64,000 bases of DNA from Antedon mediterranea. Taxonomy: Eukaryota > Echinodermata > Crinoidea > Comatulida > Antedonidae. Position numbers and translations under genes: made by a program. The notes under the pieces were generated by a model. It saw only the letters and a program-made list of their open reading frames with translations, was not told the origin of the DNA and did not search any database. Shown here one piece after another: positions 45,385-57,459 of the stretch (position 1 is its first letter; each line of letters begins with the position of its first letter). The stretch covers positions 496,001-560,000 of the forward strand of contig NC_092672.1 in assembly GCF_964355755.1 (NCBI RefSeq), given 5' to 3'.

Positions 45385-46020
45385 AAGCCCCATTCCCTAC
45401 GTTTTTTAGATCTAATTTAAGATCACAAACTATATTTAATGTAAAAATAATACTATATGGTCCTATTGCGATAACTTTTTTCATCTTTAAACGGTTAAAA
45501 ATGTGAAAAATAAGTCGATTCTAATCATTATAGCGGCCCGCTATAAATCCCAAAATGCATTGCGCGCGGATTGATATTTTTGTTTTTCACCTGTAATTCG
45601 CCCACTTTTCGATCGATCGTGAGGCCAAAACAAATGGAAGACTCCTAACTTTTCAGCGAAAATACCGGGTTTTCCCCAATTTGTATCAACGGAGTCTGGC
45701 AAAAATAGAAAGACAATTAATGCAGCAACTATACAACGTCAGGCTAGGTATATAGCTCGCGTACGATGTTCGTACGTTACCGATGTTTACCAGCTAGGCC
45801 TACAAAACTAAGCCTAGCTAGGCTAGGCCTAAGACCGTCCACGAGAGGTCGATCGCCGCGAGCTACTTAGGTAGTGCATTGTTTCTCACTTTTTATCATA
45901 ATTTATCATAAAACGTACATTTAAGACAAGAAATGACATGGTTTAATGTTTTTAAAGTGATATATATGTATTATTTTCCAAAAAACGTCCAAAATTGCAG
46001 GGAAGGGGTCTTTAATGTTT
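45385..46020. mobile_element. About 640-bp TTAA-bordered non-autonomous element
   Basis: The left end TTAAAGCCCCATTCCCTACG and the complement of the right end (TTAAAGACCCCTTCCCTGCA) are imperfect TIRs. Both ends show TTAA, as expected for piggyBac- or Kolobok-type insertions. A closely similar copy lies in inverted orientation at 56270-56893 inside TLCD3 intron 1. No coding capacity. Confidence 0.7.
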
Positions 46021-46975
46021 GTTACTTGTTTATAAAAAAATAAACTAAACTAATTTTATGGTTTTAGGAACTTCCCACTTTACTTCCCAAATTGTCCAAC
46101 ATTTCCCTTGATATACGAAAAAAATGACATTAAACAGGTTAAATTAAATATCTTCTGTAAATTTTGAAATTGCACATTCATGGGCTTAATTTACATATTA
46201 TTGAAAATACAAATATCGGCAAAAATATCAAATAAAATTGGTCGACGTTATTCTCAGTGCACAAGAAGTAGGCCTAAATCAAATAACAATAATGGAGCAA
46301 AATGGGAGACAGGTACAAAAGGCACAGGATCATTATTTAAGACATGAATAATCTTCCAAACAATATAACAACAACATTCAATGAATCCCTGCAACATTTT
46401 TTTAAATCATAACTGTAATGTTGAATTTTTCTTTCGCCACTTTTGCCTTTTGGACCTTTTAATTGTTAATTATATTTTCTATTGCATTATTTTGTCTTGT
46501 AGCTTTTTATTTTGTTTTTTGTTATAGGTCTAGTGTAAAGAATATAATCTGTGATCCATTTTAAAAAATCAGTACTGTAATACTAAGTGTATCTAAAACA
46601 AGGCCAACAGCCATAAGTCGCGTGCTAAAACGCATAGTGATACCGGACAGACCGACAGACCGACAGACATAGTGAACTATAGAGTCGCGTCCACGCGACT
46701 AAAAAGACAGAAAAAAAGTGCATAACTCGTAGTGGTCCATGCGACGATCGACGACGCATCATGACATGAAATAAGCGTCGGTCGTAAACACCTCACAACC
46801 ATAACTACGTATACTGACAGTTGGATTTCCTGTGCAGCAGAACACAATAATAAACGCCATCCTTGTTTGACTTCGACTAAACTAAGTAACATAAATATTG
46901 CAATCAGATCTGTGTATGCCTATACACAGTACTACACCCGAGTTTTGACTAAACATAATTCACATTATAATAACC
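46021..46975. other. Intergenic with a GACAGACC repeat tail
   Basis: Around 46600-46700 there is CGGACAGACCGACAGACCGA followed by a GAGTCGCGTCCACGCGACT hairpin, a pattern typical of dispersed invertebrate repeats. No gene. Confidence 0.4.
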
Positions 46976-47115
46976 CGCCTATATAATGGTATGTGCCGTC
47001 TGTCCAATGATCAGATTTCCTATCTCAACGGTCACAAGACTTCAGTTATCCTAATAAATAGAGGTTCGTTTTTTTAGCTGACCACACCTCCATTACTCTG
47101 CCAGCTAGGTACACA
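46976..47115 (+). promoter_or_regulatory. Candidate promoter of the luciferase-like gene
   Basis: CCTATATAATGG (TATA-like, about 46979-46990) and CCAATGA (about 47014) lie 100-140 bp before the start codon. Spacing is plausible, but the CCAAT lies downstream of the TATA-like element, so assignment is tentative. Confidence 0.3.
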
Positions 47116-48063
47116 ATGTGTGATGTAAATGTACGATCTGAATGGCATTCTCTAGCCAAACGAGTCAATGTGTTGGAATCGTATATGAGTTATTATGATT
47201 CCAATCCAGATAAAGTTGACGGAAAGTTCTGTGTAGTTTTTGTTCACGGAAATCCGACATCATCATACCTCTGGCGCAACGTCATTCCGTTCGTGGAATC
47301 AAAATACCGATGTTTTGCTCCTGATCTGATCGGCATGGGGATGTCTGCGAAGTTACCTGGAGGCAGTCAATACACATTCATGGACGTATTTCGGTATTTG
47401 TCCGAGTGGTTCACGGCAGCTTGTGTTCCGCAGAAAGTTGTTCTTGTTTGCCATGATTGGGGATCAGCTTTGAGCTTCAATTGGGCTTACAAGAATCAGG
47501 ACAGGGTCGTTGGAATCGTTCATATGGAAAGTCTTGTTTCACCGATTCCAAGTTGGGAGTTTTGGGAACAAAACTTTAAAGACCCGACACTGAAAGACGC
47601 ACCGGAGGGCACTCCTGGAGTAATCGACGTCTTCAAATCATTTCATACTTCGGTTGGCGAGAAAGCAATACTGGATGACAATGTATTCATCGAGAAGCTT
47701 CTAGGAGAAGGAATAATTCGAGATTTATCTAACGAAGAGTTGGATATTTATCGAAAACCTTTCCTGGAGCCAGGTGAGTCTCGTCGACCTATGCACACCC
47801 TGGCATGCTCTCTTCCGATTGTAACACTGGGTGGAGAAGTCGTCCAAATCGTGAGTGCTTACAGTAAATGGCTATCAGAAAGTTCTGATGTGCCCAAGTT
47901 GTTTTTGAACGCCGAACCTGGTTTCTTTTCGCCAGTGATCAAAGCCATTACAAAGGATTGGCCTAACCACCGAGTCGGAACTTGTACTGGTTTGCATTTT
48001 GTTCAGGAAGATTCTCCAGATATTATTGGGAAGCAAGTGGTGGAGTTCTTGGATGAGTTGTAA
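47116..48063 (+). CDS. Renilla-luciferase-like / haloalkane dehalogenase family protein
   Basis: 315 residues in one exon, alpha/beta-hydrolase fold. Visible catalytic set: HGNPTSSYLWRN with Asn46, CHDWGS with nucleophile Asp114 and Trp115 (halide/oxyanion residues), HMES with Glu138, and GLHF with His294. This is the Asp-Glu-His triad of haloalkane dehalogenases and of Renilla coelenterazine luciferase, which is about the same size. Further luciferase-like blocks: IYRKPFLEPGESRRP, VVQIVSAYSKWL, EPGFFS and FVQEDSPDIIGK. No signal peptide, so probably cytosolic. Echinoderm and amphioxus relatives of this family are known; some echinoderm members are linked to bioluminescence, others are dehalogenases. 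Sequence alone cannot choose between them. An intronless gene among intron-containing neighbours fits retroposition or ancient transfer from bacteria. An AATAAA lies at 48457-48462. Confidence 0.92.
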   Translation: MCDVNVRSEWHSLAKRVNVLESYMSYYDSNPDKVDGKFCVVFVHGNPTSSYLWRNVIPFVESKYRCFAPDLIGMGMSAKLPGGSQYTFMDVFRYLSEWFTAACVPQKVVLVCHDWGSALSFNWAYKNQDRVVGIVHMESLVSPIPSWEFWEQNFKDPTLKDAPEGTPGVIDVFKSFHTSVGEKAILDDNVFIEKLLGEGIIRDLSNEELDIYRKPFLEPGESRRPMHTLACSLPIVTLGGEVVQIVSAYSKWLSESSDVPKLFLNAEPGFFSPVIKAITKDWPNHRVGTCTGLHFVQEDSPDIIGKQVVEFLDEL

Positions 48064-49640
48064 GTTCTGAGTAGCACTCTTTGTATGCAGAATGCAGAAC
48101 ATTATTTTCCACACATTTAAACTATTTAGTGTCAAACGGAAAACAATATATTTGGTCACGTACTCTAACAGTGATATCAAATAATCAACTTGCTGAAACG
48201 ATTGGCGATTATTAACAATACTTATTTTCGATTTCGATTGGCCTACTTAACTAGCTATCAATACATTTTGTTGAACTATTAACGCTACTGCTTTTTTCTC
48301 ATGCTACATGTAATTTGCTAGCGATTATGTATGTATTTAGTATTTAGAATAATATTTTAATTCCGTTTTACAAAATAACGTAAAATGTAAACCATTTCGC
48401 TACAGGAATGCGTACTGTGAATAGAAGCGCCAGCTAAAGCATGTAATATTTGTTAAAATAAAATGTAACGGTACATAAAATATATATTTTTTATTTTGCA
48501 CACTTGTTTCCTTGTTGTAGCCTACTACACTTGTATGGCTTGGAATTCAATGAAGTCGCTGCTCGGGGAATAAAAACACGGTAAAATGGAATGTGACATT
48601 TTATATTTTAAAAGAAAACAGAATGTGTAGGCCTATTTCCTGATACAAAAAAAAAATTGTATCCAGCGAATAGGTAAATTGTGTGACCGTCAAGCGTCAA
48701 CAATCATAAACAAAAAGCACTGTTAAATTTGCATATGGATTATAGACACGTTCAGTCAACCAATGAAAACATTAATTGAATGCATGTGGTGGTGATGACC
48801 ATGATATCATCATCACCACCACCGAACCATACATATCTATCTAAACACACTAGGCCCTACCAACCAAATTTGAATTTAAGAGTTGACGGGCTTCATCCAT
48901 ATTATTATTATTATTATTAAATCGCCTGTATCGTTTTAATCATAATTCAGACGACTAGCCTCCAAAATGTGTATAACCTTCTAGGCCTCCGCTACTGTTT
49001 AGGCTAGCGTGCGTAGGCTAGGCCTACAACACTAACTGTATTGAAAGTAGCCATACTAGCTAGCAGGACTCCCACACATCAAGGCCTAGGCTAGCTAGCT
49101 AGAGGGTAGGCCTGGACCTACTCGCTCCTCGCTTGCTTGGATATGCCTAGACTGTCTACTACCTACCTCAAATGTGTGCTTGGCCATCAGCAGTTAGTCC
49201 AGGTCTTCTATTATATTCCACATTAAAGCTTTTTTCATGAATAAGGCAACTGAATTTTACTGTTTTACCGTGTGTGTAGCCTCCGACGTAAAAAAGCGGA
49301 GATCACGTTGCACTTTTCTGACGATGATTTTGCCGCCCATGCGCCAACCAACCAAACGAGAGCCATCGATGACGTCGGCTCACCGTGCGTGATTGGCCAG
49401 TAGTTAAATGCGCAAGATAATAATAATACATGCATTGACAATTACAGTGCGAAATCAACAAATATACAGTTAGTTATGCAGCCTTTTATTTATTGTTTTT
49501 TGTGTACAATATCCTATCGTATTTTAAATAACAGTAATACGATAATTGACAAAAATATAAAGTAATTCTTTTAAATCTACAACAGCCATAGTTCTCAAAT
49601 GTAAGACTATTTGCAAACAATATGATCTTATGATATGATA
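48064..49640. other. Intergenic, no gene seen
   Basis: 3' flank of the luciferase-like gene. Contains the palindromic GGTGGTGATGA..TCATCACCACC near 48787-48826 and a cluster of CTAGGCC/GCTAGCTAG motifs at 49000-49110. No coding signal. Confidence 0.45.
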
Positions 49641-49650
49641 TGATGATATA

Positions 49651-49679
49651 ATCGTGTGTACAAACATTGTACACACGAT
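49651..49679. repeat. 13-bp perfect hairpin
   Basis: ATCGTGTGTACAA, loop ACA, then TTGTACACACGAT. Confidence 0.85.
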
Positions 49680-49727
49680 TTAATACAGTACAATCTCAAC
49701 AGGTCAAAGTTCACAACCGTGTTAAAT

Positions 49728-49762
49728 TGGCATAGATGACAGTAACACTGTCATCTATGCCA
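49728..49762. repeat. 16-bp perfect hairpin
   Basis: TGGCATAGATGACAGT, loop AAC, then ACTGTCATCTATGCCA. A third partial TTCATCTATG copy follows at about 49777. Together with the hairpin at 49651 it may be the relic of a foldback element. The loop is too short for a canonical pre-miRNA. Confidence 0.85.
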
Positions 49763-50709
49763 GTATTACTGTAGTTCATCTATGTTTATACACTACAATA
49801 GTTCTACTAATTTGATAGAAGGTTTACAAAATATAAATAAATAAAAATACAAAAATATAGAAAAAAACAACAAAGACTTTGAATATTCGCTGCTTGTAAC
49901 ATTGTTATTTTATCAATGTAAAGCAAAAACATTAAAAATGTACAACAAACACCAACTCCTAATGGTAACATTTCCTTTAATAGGTCAGTTGGTACTTAAT
50001 AAATCATTCATGTGCTTGTAACATTTTTATGTATCTCAAGGTTATTGGAATTCAACAATTCTTCATAATACATTCACATTAATGTTTTAATCATTTGGAA
50101 AATAAAACATTATTGACTATCAATAATTTATTTGCTGCAAAAAATGTTATTTGTCATTATTTGGAACATCATGAATGATAATGTAGCATATATGAATCTA
50201 TTATTACAAGAAAATACTTTTGAATTTGGATTATAATCTTCTGTAGTACTACCTATAAATGTTACAAGCACCATAGGAGTTGGTGGCTGTTGGTACACAT
50301 TGTAATATTTCTTTTCTATGGCTATTGTACATTATTATTCTACAACAGTGTTATGAATAGAGCAAATAAATCTATTCTATGTAATATTTTTACTTATTCA
50401 ACTTTGCACTATGGTTGTTTGAATGGCAGGAGATAACAAGAGATAGTCTATAGGATATCAGAGGGGGTGTGTATTAATATTGCACAGAAAAATCCAATGA
50501 CATAACATCCTCCCTCTGCTGCCACCCTTACAAAAAAAGTTTTAACAACCAGTTGCTCCTCTTTACATTTGGTCTCAATAACAGATTCATTCCATCATCG
50601 CTTAGTATTATACGTTGATAGCTGTATCGCTCCAGACTATCCTTACTTTGCGATTATCAGTACAGTATCTATTTTCATTGTGTGCTGATTGTTGGAATTG
50701 TAGGACAAT
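49763..50709. other. 3'UTR/downstream of the BACURD gene
   Basis: AT-rich with no gene. The part next to 50709 should be the 3'UTR of the minus-strand KCTD gene. Confidence 0.45.
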
Positions 50710-52784
50710 TCATGTTTTGCGAAGGCGATAGTACTCATCCTCTTCATCACTTAGGTAGTGTGCTGTATGGTGCTTACTGGAACTGCGGGACAGTTCATAT
50801 CCATCGCTGCCGTCCCAGCGTTCGTACAAAAGGATGTTTAACGTTTCTTCTAAAATTCTAGCTTCAGGAAACTCAACCTTTAAAAAGAAGCAAAAAATAA
50901 AATTTAGAATTCAATAATAATTTCTTCTTTTACAAAGTGTATATTTAATTATGAAAACCACTACTGGTATGTATTGTTGGTTGGAAACACTAACTTCATT
51001 CTCTACAGAAGAGATAACCATGTTAAAACTTTAAATTAAAATGCTGCTTCTTAGGCCTACTAGAATATTATTTAATACAAAAATATATGACATTCAAACA
51101 TAAAGATACAAGAGGATTCTTAAAAGTAAAAATTCTCAAACAGATTTAAAAAAAGAGACAACATGCATATTGGAAAACAAACTTCCCTGTGTTTTTGGGA
51201 GTGTACAAATATTTGTGATGTGTTCCTCCTTACCTTTGTCTGCTTTCTTTCACTTGTATACACAATAGATGTACAACTGATTTCTGCAACTTTCTTATTA
51301 TGTCCATAAAATGTCCAACAACAAATTTCCTCACTTCTTCCTGTCACATCTTTGACGAATACCACCCGACCGTTGAACCGTAACGACAACTTATCAAACA
51401 TTTCTATGTTTTTTAATATGTTATCATCTGAGTTACTAAAAAGAAAATGTACAGATGAATATATAGTTAGTAAGCAATAGAATGTTGACATTTTAGCTTG
51501 AGTCTTTTATTTATCAAGATGAATTAGAACTTTGATGAAGCTGGATTTATGTATATACATCATTAAAAAGTAAAATATAAATTTGATGATTTCGTTTCTT
51601 ACCTTGTATACGAATATTTATTATTTTGCCTGTTGTACAACAGTTTAACGATAGGCTGAAATGACAAAAATTAAAACTAATTTGATTGAAATATTAATCA
51701 GTACATATTATTTGTATAATTTCTTTTGTGCTTATATCGCTGACAAATATATATGTAAATTGAAGGGATTTCAGAATCCATTTTAGAATGACATGGCTAT
51801 TGAATTGCTTAGTTTCAACTTCAGGCCTTGTCTTTTAACACACTCCTAAACTGCTCTTGAGGAGTGCTATTTACAACATGCCTTAATTTGGTAAACTTTT
51901 ACACACAAAAATACAAACAGCACACCTTCAGCACCCCTGAATGTATTGAGGAGTGCAATTTGTAGCACACCTATGATTTTCAAAAGACAAGGCCTGCAAC
52001 TTACTTTACAGGATGATGATATCAGCTTCTGAGCCTCCCTCGGTGAAGTGACAACCGGTACCCTACATATAGGCTCATACTCGTCATCTTTTCTTCGTCT
52101 CAATGTCCGTGCACAGTTATCAACTAGTCCTTGTACTAAGTAATATTTAGCCTCGCACAGCAGTTCTTCGATATCTCTTGTTGATTCCGGTAAAGGGGCT
52201 TGGCCATCTCGTAGATAGTTTAGAATGACACCAAAGTGTTTGCCACTTCTGTCTATCAAAATCCAACCTGAAACATGATGTCAAATAAATCCAAAATGCA
52301 ATAATTATGCCATGTTATTATTGTTAACATTAAAAAGTTCAATTTAGTAGTACAGACAACATATATATTACATTAACAATTACATTAATTGTCATTTAAC
52401 AAATTTTACTTTATTATATTAGCCTACTAATATTATATAGGCCTATTCGTATTGCTTAAACAACATTTTTAATCCAAAAAAAGAAAATATTATTGAATAC
52501 AAATTACAAATACCTTCTGAATCTGTAAGAACCTCCATCCGGCCACTAAACATAGCACGTAACATGTTATCTTCTTTGGTCAGGGTATCAATGGTTGTGT
52601 AATGCAGAGAGCCACCAACATTTAGCTTCACATACTTACTAGGAGCACCCTTCACACGGCGACTAGTTGCAGGGGAACAGGTCGACGAGTGGCCTACCGA
52701 GCTCGTTGCGGTTAGGCCTGGAAGTGAAATCGTACTGCCAGTCGCTGATGTACAACTCGCCATTGGGACTGCTTCGGCCGACAT
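50710..52784 (-). CDS. KCTD10: BACURD-type BTB/POZ (KCTD10/KCTD13/TNFAIP1) CUL3 adaptor
   Basis: Five minus-strand exons, GT-AG throughout: 52514-52784, 52005-52267, 51603-51655, 51234-51435, 50710-50877; 318 residues. After a low-complexity Ser/Thr-rich start (1-45), the T1/BTB domain runs from [10 protein letters not shown] (about 49) through [34 protein letters not shown] and [14 protein letters not shown]. Then [61 protein letters not shown] and [22 protein letters not shown] match the BACURD C-terminal domain. The family supplies substrate-recognition adaptors for CUL3 ubiquitin ligases acting on RhoA and other targets. Invertebrates usually have one member for the three vertebrate paralogues, so the symbol names the group rather than a strict orthologue. 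First Met used; length fits the family. Confidence 0.95.
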
Positions 52785-53910
52785 ACCGAATTAAAAGCAA
52801 AATTCTAGCTAACCTACGTCTTTAAGGAAAAGCTGGACTACCTAAATGAACTAGAAATCGTTTATTGTGGCATTTAATTTGCCATAAATTCACGGTGACA
52901 AATATAAACCTTTTCCGACTTCCATATTTTCATCGATGATAAATTTTGGAAACACCCAAAAACGTTGGTGGCGCTATAAACAATAATTAAAACAAAAGTG
53001 TACACGCCTTTTTGTATTGTAATGATTCACCATCGGAAGTAAAGTAAATAATCTTATCTTAATAATTTAATTATTATTACAACAAATCTATTAATAGATT
53101 TGTTATAAACATATAAATTAAAACGCAACCACAAGCTAGACCATTAAAAAGAGTCCAAGGAAGGACACAAGATGAGCCAGAGTGCTTGACAGAATAAAAT
53201 AATTGAATTGAGATTAAGATAAAAGAATGCCATATCCAAAAAAAAAATTATTAAAATAAAAAAAAAACAAGAATTAATTAATATTTACATAAACATATAA
53301 TAATATTGTTACAAATTTTAAGGTTTTTCGAAAGAAAGCAGAAAGATTAAAGCATATTTTATATTAAGTCAAAGAGGATTTATTTCAGTTATAAAGTACA
53401 TATTGTATCAAACTTGTCATTTTAACTGTCTATAGAAATATTAAATACAAATTTAGTATTAAAATATGTGCGTATATAAATTGTATAATAAACAGCTATT
53501 AAAAATGTTCTGAAAGATTAAACTTATATAAAGTTACACATATAAATATAATAAATAAGTGAAAATGTTTAAAGAATGTTGTGTCATACATATTGCATAT
53601 TTTTTTGATAAAATATTCGGTAAAATAACATGATAATTTCCCTAAAAAATGATAAGTTTACATCATAATTGGCTCAGAATTTTACAAATTATTATACAGT
53701 TGGGGCAGTGGTTTCAACCAAACAATTTGGTGGGCTTTTCTTCTACTTAATTGCATGTTAGCAGCATGGAAAACATTAAATTGCATTTTAAAAACACAGT
53801 TAAAAAAAGCATCACATATTATAATTTTTGGTCTGGACAATGATTTTCAGAATCCCCTCATCAACATTATATAATTCTGCTTGATGAAGTGATCTCTTTT
53901 AAATATATGA
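52785..53910. other. Upstream of the BACURD gene, no other gene seen
   Basis: AT-rich. Contains an ATTTAATTTGCC-rich 5' region and nothing recognised up to the MITE at 53911. Confidence 0.4.
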
Positions 53911-54034
53911 TACAATGGACTCTCCCAATACCAGACACCTTTGACCTGACATAATATGTCTGGTTTTATGGAAAGTCCGGTATTTGGAGAGTTTCCAGTT
54001 TTCAAAGAGTCCGGTATTGGGAGAGTTGACTGTA
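53911..54034. mobile_element. Pogo/Tigger-like MITE (124 bp)
   Basis: The left end TACAATGGACTCTCCCAATA and the complement of the right end, TACAGTCAACTCTCCCAATA, are near-identical TIRs. The interior repeats GTCCGGTATT and GTCTGGTTTT. The TACAGTC-ACTC terminus resembles pogo/Tigger ends with TA target sites. It lies 64 bp downstream of the TLCD3 stop codon. Confidence 0.7.
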
Positions 54035-54097
54035 TATTGTTAATTTGCATATCAAATGTATTATGTGTTACAATATCAAATGTTAAACTAAAACTGT

Positions 54098-57000
54098 TTA
54101 ATCATTGTGCTTTGTACCGTAACCATTGACAGCACTGAATTCACTTTGTTTGGAAGTAGTTACCATCTGATCTGATTTTAATCTCGATTTCACCATCCTC
54201 ATACCCGCCTTCATTATCAAATAAAACCATCCTAACTGAATAAGTAAAAAGAATAAGTTTCCTAAATTACAATGCCATGGAATTGATGTGAACGCTTCTA
54301 GAAAACTAATCTGTTTGTACGCTGAATAAGAGTAATACATAAAAGGAAAAATTAAAAGACGAAAAACTATGAACGTTGAAAGCAGCAAAATGTTGACTAA
54401 TGTGTATAATCTTGTGTTCTCCTTTTGAATCTGAAATTTAAATATGAAATTCAGTTTGAATTTAGATAAATAAGTTTTTGGTACTAATAATCTAAGTACA
54501 GTATGACTCAATTACAAATGGTGTATTCAATTTGAATCTGTTGTACTCTACAGAAAATCTGTTCTTTTACTACTGTAGTAAGTTAAACACATATAAAGGT
54601 CAATGTACAGACAAGTGTTAACAGTGATTGGTAAATGGTAAGTGGAAAACAGGCTGTATTCAGGTGTGGAGTGAGGATGTCCTAATATCCTCACAATGAA
54701 TTAACATGACGTAGTTTGGTTGTCTATCATCACAAATCAAAAACTCCCTAGTATTTCTAAAAATTCTTATAAAACATAAATTTAAATTGTAATTAATAAA
54801 AATTACCTTTTTCATTAGTGCTCTTGCATTAAAAAATGGTGTAGTTGTCTCGGATAACAAGTAGCATGCTAAAAAGAAGTCTCCAAGTCCTTTTCTAAAA
54901 TACTGAAATACAGGAAATAAGAATGGGTTCTTAGTAAGTGCTTACAGTTGAGTTAATTAATATAGTTTGGCACAGTGTTTGTCTAAAGTCAAAGTAAAAT
55001 ATATTCATCCTTAAAAGAAAATTGGATTGAGATATAAATAAACATATAACATTCAATTTCTTTCTGGCTGTTTTATTTTATCGTTTTGATTTAGCTTTTT
55101 GCTTATTTTATTTTATACTTACTAATATAACTGGAGGACCACAAAGAACAATGAGAATATGGTGGTAAACAAATATCCCTCTGGCATTCACAAATTTTCT
55201 CACTCCTGTCCAGTATGGTAATCTTAAAATTTCCAATTTAGAATGTCGATACACGATAAACATTGTATAAATATCGTAGGTGAAGTAAGCTGTGTTTATG
55301 ACACTGTATGGCTCAACCAACCACCATCTGTTGAACAATTAATTTAAATTAACATATTAAATTAAATAAACATAACATATATAAATATAAAAATAACCTA
55401 TTATTATATTATTACCTAGTGATTGTAGTCTAACATTCTCAATAAATTATGCTTTTGCATTAAGCTCTGTCTACACTATCAGTATCAAACTAGTTTGACA
55501 ACAAAAGTGTGATGTGCCCAAATATGGTAGGGATATGTCCAGATATGGTAGTGATATGACATCTGCCAATCTGTGTTCCTGGAAATTTAATTTGATATAT
55601 AATACAGTTACAGTATATGGCACTAATAGAAGGTGTGGCCAGATCAACGGATGTTCTGTCTTCTTGGTAACAAAAAACTAGAATGACCTACCTGTCATGA
55701 ATGACATCTTGTTTGCAAAATACAACAGCAGTCAAACCAATGATAGATGCAAGTATGCCTTGCAGGATGCATACTAGCCTAAATAAAATTAAAACAACAC
55801 CGTGTTAAAACAATCAATTTAATACAGTCAGTAGTTTCAATGATTGTCAGACGATCGGGTCTATTTCAATACGATTGTATGTGGTAACCCATTTGAATGG
55901 TTGAGTGTCACAGTCATGCAAAATAATAAGATGGCAAAATAAAAAAAATAGGAGGCCTCTCAGACCAGACTTCCCAACTCTATCGATATTTTGTGTCATC
56001 ATCCGCTACAACATGGCTAAAAAATACAATTTCTCAAGATTTTTGGAATAAACATAAAATATATCCAATTTAGAGCCTACTTTCTATGACCTCTAGGCTG
56101 TAAATGGATAAGAATTAAGGGGTTTATTAAAAGGATAGGCTTTATTCGGTCCACAATATTAAAAAGATCGTTTAAATTCATGAATTGATTAAATAATATA
56201 GTGAAATATTGAGTTGGTAACTGATTTTCCTGCCTTTGATACATCATTATTAATATACCATCATGTTTACTATTAAAGACCCCTTCCCTGCAATTTTGGA
56301 CGTTTTTTGGAAAATAATACATATATATCACTTTAAAAACATTAAACCATGTCATTCCTTGTCTTAAATGTACGTTTTATGGTAAATTATGATAAAAAGT
56401 GAGAAACAATGCACTACCTAAGTAGCTCGCGGCGATCGACCTCTCGTGGACGGTCTTAGGCTTAGTTTTTTAGGCCTAGCTGGTAAACATCGGTAACGTA
56501 CGAACATCGTACGCTAGCTATATACCTAGCCTGACGTTGTATAGTTGCTGCATTAATTGTCTTTCTATTTTTGCCAGACTCCGTTGATACAAATTGGGGA
56601 AAACCCGATATTTTCGCTGAAAAGTTAGGAGTTTTCCATTTGCTTTGGCCTCACGATCGATCGAAAAGTGGGCGAATTACAGGTGAAAAACAAAAATATC
56701 AATCCGCGCGCAATGCATTTTGGGATTTATAGCGGGCCGCTATAATGATTAAAATCGACTTATTTTTCACATTTTTAACCGTTTAAAGACGAAAAAAGTT
56801 ATCGCAATAGGACCATATAGTATTATTTTTAAATTAAATATAGTTTGTGATCTTAAATTAGATCTAAAAAACGTAGGGAATGGGGCTTTAATATTATACT
56901 ATAGATTCCAACATATGTCGTATTCGATTTAGACTTTCACCGTTGGCGTTGAGTACAGATTTTCCATTGAGTACTTCTTTAAACGGAGTATTTTGAGCGT

Positions 57001-57459
57001 TGAGATTGTTCTTAACGAAAAACCTTTCGTTGTCAACGTTTTCTATTCGAATGACTTTCTGTTAAGCACAAATTTACAATTCGAATACAAAAAGTACTCA
57101 ACGAATCTTTACGTTGACAACGAAAGTTCCCAATCGAATACGACAATTGTCAATTCTATTGACTTCTATTTTTTAATAGCGTCCTCTATGGTTCCTCAAT
57201 TAGTACAACATACACCTGACCTATTTTTTTAAACAGGCGAATACGTGTGTCTCGCCCTGAACGTGATTTACGGTAGGCCCCAACACACAGCAAGCCTAGG
57301 AAGGCTGAGAAAAGGAAACAACACAAACCTATTTGCAACTTCGGTTGTAACACCTTCTGAATTTTCAAACTTTCTTGTGTAAGGTCGTAAGATATTGCAA
57401 AACAAACCAAATAGTAAAAAGAAAAGCACTAAAGATGATATAAACAAATTCAAAAGCAT
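54098..57459 (-). CDS. TLCD3A: TLC domain-containing protein 3 (TLCD3/FAM57 family)
   Basis: Five minus-strand exons: 57329-57459, 55692-55778, 55123-55327, 54807-54902, 54098-54430; GT-AG introns, 283 residues. Start placed at the second Met of the open frame (MLLNLF), which gives the family's hydrophobic N-terminus; an upstream in-frame Met at 57489 would add ten residues. TLC features: RLVCILQGILAS, VIHDRWWLVEPYS, YFTYDIYTMF, FVYHHILIVL, GLGDFFLACYLLSETTTPF, RLLIFPFMYYSYS and IPWHCNLGN, all matching TLCD3A/B. Several membrane helices span the protein. TLCD3B has been linked to ceramide synthesis in vertebrates; TLCD3A function is less clear, and A versus B cannot be decided here. Divergent from TUBD1, with 258 bp between start codons. 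Intron 1 holds a TTAA element and a small MITE. Confidence 0.92.
55463..55562. mobile_element. MITE relative in TLCD3 intron 2
   Basis: AGCTCTGTCTACACTATCAG, then GTTTGACAACAAAAGTGTGA and TGTGCCCAAATATGGTAG: the same family as the XBP1 intron 3 MITE. Only one arm is clear. Confidence 0.65.
56270..56893. mobile_element. TTAA-bordered element in TLCD3 intron 1, inverted copy
   Basis: Reverse-complement relative of 45385-46020 over nearly its full length, with the same ends (ATTAAAGACCCCTTCCCTGC at left, complement of TTAAAGCCCCATTCCCTACG at right). Confidence 0.75.

Noticed and set aside
49728-49762. A microRNA precursor
   Set aside because: A 3-nt loop and a 16-bp stem are too small for Drosha/Dicer processing.
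57186-57410. Two further minus frames around TLCD3 exon 1
   Set aside because: They run through the exon 1/intron 1 boundary in other frames. Only the frame joining to TLC exon 2 is conserved.
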